Assembly (NCBI GenBank): GCA_014379305.1
Contig: JACMMB010000216.1
Location: 1-6,475 of the forward strand
Direction: 5' to 3'
DNA: 6,475 nucleotides
From: Akkermansiaceae bacterium
Lineage (GTDB): Bacteria; Verrucomicrobiota; Verrucomicrobiia; Verrucomicrobiales; Akkermansiaceae
Positions 1-4,599 of the stretch are shown one piece after another; the first letter of the stretch is position 1, and each line of letters begins with the position of its first letter. The notes under the pieces are model-generated. The model had not been told where the DNA came from. It was given only the letters and a program-made list of their open reading frames with translations, and ran no database searches. The translations under genes were made by a program, and so were the position numbers.

Positions 1-139
1 AATAAGGAAAAGCGAGCGCCAGGCCGGCCGTCACAAAAAGCGCGATGAGCGAGGGGATGAAAATCCTCTTCTCACGAAATAGATACGAGAGGATCCAGCG
101 ATTGGGGGAGATGGGAGATTTGTTTACCGCCACGGGCAT
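1..139 (-). CDS. N-terminal fragment of a probable ABC exporter (membrane domain start)
   Basis: Reading the minus strand from the ATG at 139-137 gives 46 open codons that run off the window edge, so only the N-terminus is visible. The peptide begins MPVAVNKSPISPNRW, continues with a basic stretch (YLFREKR), then enters a hydrophobic helix ending ALFVTAGLALAFPY. A short cytosolic lead, a basic patch and a first membrane helix ending in an LAFPY-like motif are typical of the first transmembrane segment of type I ABC exporters (fused membrane and ATPase subunits, usually about 580-620 aa). An in-frame TAG lies 15 bases upstream of the ATG, so this is the earliest ATG; a GTG at codon 3 is an alternative. 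No clear Shine-Dalgarno sequence precedes it. It lies 61 bp downstream of the protease gene on the same strand and could be co-transcribed. Substrate is unknown. Without the ATPase domain the family call rests on 46 residues only. Confidence 0.6.
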   Translation of the reverse strand, partial: MPVAVNKSPISPNRWILSYLFREKRIFIPSLIALFVTAGLALAFPY

Positions 140-183
140 GACGGAGAGAGGAGACTATGAACAGCAGCGCGTCAATGGCGCGG

Positions 184-200
184 AGGATACCCGGTATCCT
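184..200. repeat. Perfect inverted repeat / hairpin abutting the protease stop codon
   Basis: AGGATAC (184-190) and GTATCCT (194-200) are perfect reverse complements separated by CCG, forming a 7-bp stem with a 3-nt loop. The repeat starts at the base immediately after the protease TAA (203-201, minus strand). In the minus-strand transcript no U-run follows (CCGCGCC comes next), so it is not a canonical intrinsic terminator for that gene. On the plus strand the stem is followed by TTTATCTTCT, only a weak T-rich run. It could be an mRNA 3'-end stabiliser, a partial terminator between protease and exporter, or chance. Confidence 0.4.
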
Positions 201-1148
201 TTATCTTCTGCGGCGGAGTGCGAAAGGAATGGAAAGCAGGGAAAGCAGGGCGGTTCCGGGCTCAGGAACAATGGCGGCGATCTGGGTGGTGTATGAGCTT
301 ACTTTTACGAAAATATTAAGATCTCCGGTGCCGGGGGCGACCAGAAAGCCGGACCCGTTGTAGGTGCCGGGAGTATCATTTCCGTAAGTAGCGCTACTCG
401 GGTTCTGAATCGTGATGACAGAAGTAATCCCTGTTAGAAACCATGTGCCACCAATATTTTGAAATAATCCCGACCCTGAATCAAGAACTTGGGCGGCGGC
501 TTCGTTTACGCCTGTTCCGGCAGTTGCGGGAACCCCGGTATTGGCACCGGCCACTGTCTGCAGGGCATTGAATGTGTAGGTTTGGCCGAAAGTGTAGCTG
601 AAATTGGTAATTTCAGATTTGGGCTGATTTGTTCCCCAGCGCTTGGCGACCGTAGTATTATTGAGACTCCACGGAACAATATTGGGATTGACGCTGGACT
701 CGATGGTGTCCGCTCTACCCCTACCCCAGGAGACGATAGTTGCGGAATTCGCCAGCTCGAGATTTCCTGTATATATTTGGGCTGCCCCTACAGTCGGCAC
801 AGTGGTCAGACGAAAAATTTTCATGTCCGTAGCACCGACTTGGACAGGTGCGACGCCATCATGGGCGAAAAAGGTGCTGCCATCGAAGGTCACTGAACTG
901 AAGGGGCCTACATGATTTGCAGTCAGGATGTATCCATCTCCCAAGTGAACCCCGGTTCCGCCAATAGTAGTACCTGCGGCGTTGGAAAGCCGTGCCACGG
1001 AATCGAACGGCAAACCACCACCGGGGTTCGTTTGATTGGCGGAGTTGTTAGCTCCCAAGAGTATAATTGCGTTAGAAGCGGGGGCCAATACGATGAGAAT
1101 TAAAGCGATTTTTTGAGCGAGGCAGTTCATTGGTTTTACAGCCGACAT
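201..1148 (-). CDS. Secreted trypsin-like serine protease with PEP-CTERM sorting tag
   Basis: The 315-aa product looks like an exported S1-type (chymotrypsin-fold) serine protease. A hydrophobic signal segment (residues about 12-27, IALILIVLAPASNA) leads the protein. The probable catalytic triad is His79 in GYILTANHVG, Asp108 in GATDMKIFRL and Ser224 in VLDSGSGLF, in the order and spacing expected for the fold. Two residues differ from the commonest motifs: TANH instead of TAAH, and Leu instead of Gly before the DSG. The C-terminus has a PEP-CTERM signal: VPEP at 294-297, a hydrophobic stretch, then RRRR at 312-315. Such tags are recognised by exosortase systems and direct proteins to the cell surface or matrix; no exosortase gene is in this window. 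The first ATG is at 1148, but the internal ATG at 1130 (Met7) gives a more typical signal peptide (MNCLAQKIALIL) and may be the true start; neither has a Shine-Dalgarno sequence. The middle is rich in Asn, Thr, Gly and Ala, as is common for surface proteins. Natural substrate is unknown. Confidence 0.82.
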   Translation of the reverse strand: MSAVKPMNCLAQKIALILIVLAPASNAIILLGANNSANQTNPGGGLPFDSVARLSNAAGTTIGGTGVHLGDGYILTANHVGPFSSVTFDGSTFFAHDGVAPVQVGATDMKIFRLTTVPTVGAAQIYTGNLELANSATIVSWGRGRADTIESSVNPNIVPWSLNNTTVAKRWGTNQPKSEITNFSYTFGQTYTFNALQTVAGANTGVPATAGTGVNEAAAQVLDSGSGLFQNIGGTWFLTGITSVITIQNPSSATYGNDTPGTYNGSGFLVAPGTGDLNIFVKVSSYTTQIAAIVPEPGTALLSLLSIPFALRRRR

Positions 1149-1161
1149 AGAAAACTATAAT
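1135..1161 (+). promoter_or_regulatory. Possible sigma-70-type promoter for the cytochrome/yej genes
   Basis: A perfect TATAAT lies at 1156-1161, with TTTACA (five of six matches to TTGACA) at 1135-1140. The spacer is 15 bp, shorter than the ideal 17. Transcription would start near 1168 and give a leader of about 58 nt before the GTG at 1226. The -35 element would sit inside the 5' end of the divergent protease gene. The call rests on consensus matching only; promoter preferences of this lineage are not visible here. Confidence 0.3.
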
Positions 1162-1225
1162 CTGCTCAAGTCAATAGATTACTTTGAGGTTGAATCGCAA
1201 GTAACAGTTGCATTAGAAGAACATA

Positions 1226-1606
1226 GTGCACTTGCAAAAGCTATTGATTGTGTGGGTTATGGGATTTTTAGCTGGATGTGCTGGAGTTCCCGGGGAGGAA
1301 AATTCCAGCACTATGGCGGATGGGGAGAATGGCGGAACCGGTGGGATTTCCGAAGTGCCGAATCCGAGTCCGGCAATGGCGAAAGCGAGCGGCAAGTCTT
1401 TGGGTCAGCTTCAGCGAGGGCATGAGGTTTACATGCTGAAATGTGGGGAGTGTCATGAATATCAATTGCCGGAGCGGGTGGATATTGCGGATTGGGAAGA
1501 TGCGATGCCGAAAATGATCGGTCATGCCGGATTGCCGAAGTCGGATGAGCGGGCGGTTCTGGATTACGTGGTAGCCGTGAAAAAGCAGCAGGGTCAGGAA
1601 TATTAG
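1226..1606 (+). CDS. Small lipoprotein with single c-type cytochrome heme site
   Basis: This 126-aa protein starts at a GTG; an in-frame TAG 12 bases upstream leaves little room for an earlier start. Residues 1-18 form a lipoprotein signal peptide with lipobox LAGC, making Cys18 the likely lipidated residue. Residues 19-58 are a low-complexity Gly/Ser/Asn/Pro linker. The compact C-terminal domain has one heme-binding motif, C73-G-E-C76-H77, after the helix GHEVYMLKCGECH. Downstream, WEDAMPKMIGH supplies candidate distal ligands Met97 or Met94, followed by SDERAVLDYV, the usual C-terminal helix of small monoheme cytochromes. It is therefore probably a membrane-anchored electron carrier on the outer face of the inner membrane (or in the outer membrane). 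Redox partner is unknown. The 51-bp gap to the yejB-like gene contains no evident terminator, so it may be transcribed with the transporter, though a functional link is not obvious. The upstream AGAAGAA is at best a weak ribosome site. Confidence 0.8.
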   Translation: MHLQKLLIVWVMGFLAGCAGVPGEENSSTMADGENGGTGGISEVPNPSPAMAKASGKSLGQLQRGHEVYMLKCGECHEYQLPERVDIADWEDAMPKMIGHAGLPKSDERAVLDYVVAVKKQQGQEY

Positions 1607-1657
1607 CGCAAGGCTTGCCAATGGAAAAAGGGCGGTGAAACTGAGATAGCGCAGCGA

Positions 1658-3016
1658 GTGAAGAGTTATTTTTTAAGACGTTTCCTACTGATTCCCCCGA
1701 CTCTATTGGGGATCACGTTTCTCGTTTTTGCGATTACCCGCTTCGTCCCGGGAGGACCGATGGACAGGATGCTCCAGCAGGCGGCGGGGAATGGGGAGGG
1801 CGGTGGTGGTAAAAAGGCATCCAACGAAGCCAGTGGCGGGCTGAGTGAGGACCAACTTGAGGAGCTTGAAGAACAATTCGGATTGGATAAGTCGATGCCT
1901 GTCGCCTACGGACAATGGCTGGGGGTGCTGCCACGGGAGGTCCGCCTGTCCAAGGCGGAATTCGGCGCGCGCGGGGATGATGCGATCGGAGGCGGCGAGA
2001 CCGATCCAGATAATACGGCGAATCTAGTACTTCGAGGCGACGGAACCCTGGTCAGGGTGATCAGGAAAGGTGATGAGATCCTATCGGCAAAATCCCGGTC
2101 TAACGGCGGTGGCATTGGCAGTGGCATCGAAGAAGCGGGATGGAAGCTGCGCTATGAGGGTGAAAAAGTCAGGAAAGAGCGTTTCCGCAAAAGAAATGTC
2201 GCCGGGGCGAAGGTGCCTGCCTATGCAGCCCGGGTGGTGGCTTACAAGACGCGTTTTGATGGCTTGCTACAGGGCAATCTGGGCAGATCCACGGTTTATA
2301 ATGATTCGGTGTGGACCATGATATTGGAGCGAGTCCCGGTGGCGTTGTATTTCGGCCTGTTGACGACAATCATTACGTATGCGGTTTGTCTGCCGTTGGG
2401 AGTGCTTAAAGCGTTGAAGCATCGCACCTTCATCGACAGCGCGAGTTCGATTTTGATTTTCATCGGCTACTCGATTCCGGGATTTGCGCTCGGGGCGATT
2501 TTGCTGGTGCACTTCGGGGCGCGGATGAGCTGGTTTCCGCTGTTTGGTTTCACGAGTCCGGATTTTGGAGAGATGGCCCCTTGGGATCAGGTGAAGGATC
2601 TGGCGCATCACACCGTGCTGCCGTTGCTGTGTTATCTGGTCGGATCATTCGCCATGCTGACCATGCTGACCAAGAACAACCTGATGGAGCAGCTTTCGGC
2701 GGATTATGTCAGGACCGCGGTTTCGAAAGGGGTGGGTTTTCGTAAAGCGGTGTTCGGGCATGCGTTCCGGAACTCGATGATTCCGATCGCCACCAGTGCG
2801 GGGAGTTTCGTGGAAATCTTCATCAGCGGCTCAATTCTTGTGGAGACGGTGTTTGATATCCAGGGCTTTGGTCTGTTGCAGTATCAAGCGGTGATCGCCA
2901 GGGATGTGCCGGTGATCATGGGGACGCTCACGATAGCGGCGTTCCTGATGCTGCTGGGCAATGTCATTTCAGATGTGATTGTGGCGATGGTGGATCCGAG
3001 AATCAAATTCAAATGA
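1658..3016 (+). CDS. yejB: YejB-type oligopeptide ABC importer permease with large periplasmic insertion
   Basis: The 452-aa inner-membrane protein is one half of the channel of a peptide importer. It starts at GTG with MKSYFLRRFLLIPPTLLGIT, the standard opening of the DppB/OppB/YejB family, which supports this start despite no clear Shine-Dalgarno. Membrane helices fall near residues 8-29, 227-248, 262-284, 318-338, 376-398 and 421-444. FVPGGPMD after the first helix, LTMLTKNN (334-341) and the C-terminal DPRIKF resemble E. coli YejB more than OppB. The cytoplasmic loop that contacts the ATPase is visible at 349-372 (DYVRTAVSKGVG ... GHAFRN). A Gly-rich segment (43-61) follows the first helix. 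Residues about 91-197 are an extra hydrophilic block splitting the usual loop between YGQWLGVL and FDGLLQGNLGRS; it explains most of the excess over about 364 aa in E. coli YejB. The stop overlaps the next gene by 4 bp. Annotation as DppB/OppB-family permease is the safe fallback; peptide specificity cannot be read from sequence. Confidence 0.88.
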   Translation: MKSYFLRRFLLIPPTLLGITFLVFAITRFVPGGPMDRMLQQAAGNGEGGGGKKASNEASGGLSEDQLEELEEQFGLDKSMPVAYGQWLGVLPREVRLSKAEFGARGDDAIGGGETDPDNTANLVLRGDGTLVRVIRKGDEILSAKSRSNGGGIGSGIEEAGWKLRYEGEKVRKERFRKRNVAGAKVPAYAARVVAYKTRFDGLLQGNLGRSTVYNDSVWTMILERVPVALYFGLLTTIITYAVCLPLGVLKALKHRTFIDSASSILIFIGYSIPGFALGAILLVHFGARMSWFPLFGFTSPDFGEMAPWDQVKDLAHHTVLPLLCYLVGSFAMLTMLTKNNLMEQLSADYVRTAVSKGVGFRKAVFGHAFRNSMIPIATSAGSFVEIFISGSILVETVFDIQGFGLLQYQAVIARDVPVIMGTLTIAAFLMLLGNVISDVIVAMVDPRIKFK

Positions 3017-4599
3017 GCAGGCGAACGATAGGTTTGGTTTTATTTGTTCTCGGTCTGCTTGCGGTTGTCGGGGAACTGCTGACCATCGATTTTCCGACGG
3101 CCCGGTGGTTCTTCGAGGCGAGCCGGGATATCCCTTTGTTGAAATGGAAAACCGGGGAAAATGCCTTCTTATGGTTCGGCTGGGTGAGTTCGGCGGTTCT
3201 CATGACAGGCGGACTCGGTTTTATGGTAAATTCGTTCAGAAGCGGGCCACCCAATCCGGTCACCGTGCGCAGGATCAATAGATTCAAGGAGATCAAGCGC
3301 GGTTATTACTCATTGATCATTCTCCTCGGGCTTGCGGGTCTGGCCGCGCTGGATCAGGTGGTGGTCGGAAAGGAGGCTCTGGCGGTCCGCTATCAAGGAA
3401 AATGGGTTTTTCCGGCGTTCACACCGAAGCCTTTTAAAGGAGCGGACTTCGGCATTGCCGGAGAGCTGGCGCAAGCGCCGGTAGATTACAGAAAACTGAA
3501 GTTAAGGCTGAAAAAGGAGAAGAGCATAAGTCATGGCCGCGTAATCATGCCCTTGATTCCGTTCGGATCCACGGATGATACCCTCGCCCCTCGGTCAAGA
3601 CCCCTGGTGCAACGCGAAGGCATTTACTATGAATCTGGTAACCGAAGCCCTTATTTTGGTTTGGCGGCGAATTACCACAACGTGACAGACGGGAGGTTTC
3701 ATCTGCGTTACGCTGTAAGGAACGGATTGTTGAGCGGGCCTGCGGATGGATGGGATTCCGCAGGCGAGCGGGTTTACAGCGCGGAGTTTTTCAACGGGGA
3801 AAAGTCGAATGAGAAGTATTCGGGAGAGGCGACAATTGAAGGATTCCTGGCAACGGAAAGCAGTGAGTTGCGCGCGGTTAAATACCATCCGGCCCCCCCG
3901 ATTCCCAATGCGGGAAACTGGCTCGGCACGACTTCGCAGGGTTACGATGTGCTGGCATATTTGTACGGAGGATTGCAGGTGAATTTCAAGGCCGCGTTGA
4001 TTTTCATACCGGTTGTTTACGCGATCGGAATCACGCTGGGGATGCTGATGGGTTATCTCGGCGGATGGTTCGATATGGTTATGCAGAGGTTCATTGAAAT
4101 TTTCTCCAACATGCCGTTCCTGTTTGTGGTGATTATTTTCTCCAGCATGGTGCCGGAGCAATTCAAAGGCTTGCCCGTGATACTCACGATCCTGATGTTG
4201 TTTGGCTGGATGGGAATGACCTATCTGATGAGGACGGCGGCCTACAGGGACAAGGAACGGGATTATATATCCGCCGCGAGGGTGCTGGGGGCTGGCACCA
4301 CCAGAATCATTTTCCGGCATCTGTTACCCAATACAGTGGCGATTATCGTGACGCTTGTGCCGTTCACGATATCCTCATTGATTTTCTCGCTGACGGCACT
4401 AGACTACCTCGGTTTTGGTCTCCCCCCGGAGTATGCGACATGGGGCCGGCTGCTCAATGACGGCTTGTCGAATCTGTCCTCACCCTGGTTGGTTTCCTCG
4501 ACCTTCTTCGTACTCGTTGGCTTGTTGGTGTTGATCACGTTCATTGGTGAGGCTGTGCGGGAGGCCTTTGATCCGAAAAAATACAGCTACTACCGGTGA
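3013..4599 (+). CDS. yejE: YejE-type oligopeptide ABC importer permease, extended N-terminus and periplasmic loop
   Basis: The 528-aa protein is the partner permease. Its ATG lies in the ATGA overlap with the preceding stop, so translation is probably coupled; no Shine-Dalgarno precedes it. YejE-like signatures are RFKEIKRGYYSLIIL (90-104), VRYQGKWVFP (125-134), NWLGTTSQGYDVLA (302-315), DYLGFGLPPE (464-473) and the C-terminal FIGEAVREAFDP (510-521). The ATPase-coupling loop is DYISAARVLGAG through FRHLLPN (417-440). Core membrane helices fall near 98-117, 322-347, 361-381, 387-407, 437-462 and 491-513. E. coli YejE is about 341 aa. The excess here has two parts: an N-terminal extension (1-88) with two additional predicted helices (5-24 and 52-72), and an insertion of roughly 100 residues (about 190-297) in the periplasmic loop before NWLGT. 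The insertion is hydrophilic, with aromatic and charged residues and no motif I recognise. General annotation would be DppC/OppC-family permease. Confidence 0.88.
   Translation: MSRRTIGLVLFVLGLLAVVGELLTIDFPTARWFFEASRDIPLLKWKTGENAFLWFGWVSSAVLMTGGLGFMVNSFRSGPPNPVTVRRINRFKEIKRGYYSLIILLGLAGLAALDQVVVGKEALAVRYQGKWVFPAFTPKPFKGADFGIAGELAQAPVDYRKLKLRLKKEKSISHGRVIMPLIPFGSTDDTLAPRSRPLVQREGIYYESGNRSPYFGLAANYHNVTDGRFHLRYAVRNGLLSGPADGWDSAGERVYSAEFFNGEKSNEKYSGEATIEGFLATESSELRAVKYHPAPPIPNAGNWLGTTSQGYDVLAYLYGGLQVNFKAALIFIPVVYAIGITLGMLMGYLGGWFDMVMQRFIEIFSNMPFLFVVIIFSSMVPEQFKGLPVILTILMLFGWMGMTYLMRTAAYRDKERDYISAARVLGAGTTRIIFRHLLPNTVAIIVTLVPFTISSLIFSLTALDYLGFGLPPEYATWGRLLNDGLSNLSSPWLVSSTFFVLVGLLVLITFIGEAVREAFDPKKYSYYR

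Noticed and set aside
45..296. Plus-strand open frame of 83 codons spanning the exporter start and protease end
   Set aside because: It overlaps two better-supported minus-strand genes, and its product is low-complexity and unrecognisable.
489..896. Plus-strand open frame of 135 codons, Cys/Gly-rich
   Set aside because: It is antisense to the protease gene, which has a signal peptide, catalytic triad and PEP-CTERM tag; the plus-strand translation shows no family features.
1268..1621. Minus-strand open frame of 117 codons over the cytochrome gene
   Set aside because: The plus-strand frame has a lipobox and a CGECH heme motif; the minus-strand product has no recognisable features.
1607..1657. 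Small palindrome GCAAGGCTTGC and a five-codon ATG frame (1621-1638) before the yejB-like gene
   Set aside because: The palindrome has only a 1-nt centre and no following T-run, so it is a poor terminator; the tiny frame has no ribosome site and is too short to support as a leader peptide.
3595..4320. Minus-strand open frame of 241 codons
   Set aside because: It lies wholly inside the yejE-like gene on the opposite strand, and its translation is rich in His, Gln, Arg and Pro with no recognisable domain; the plus-strand product is clearly conserved.
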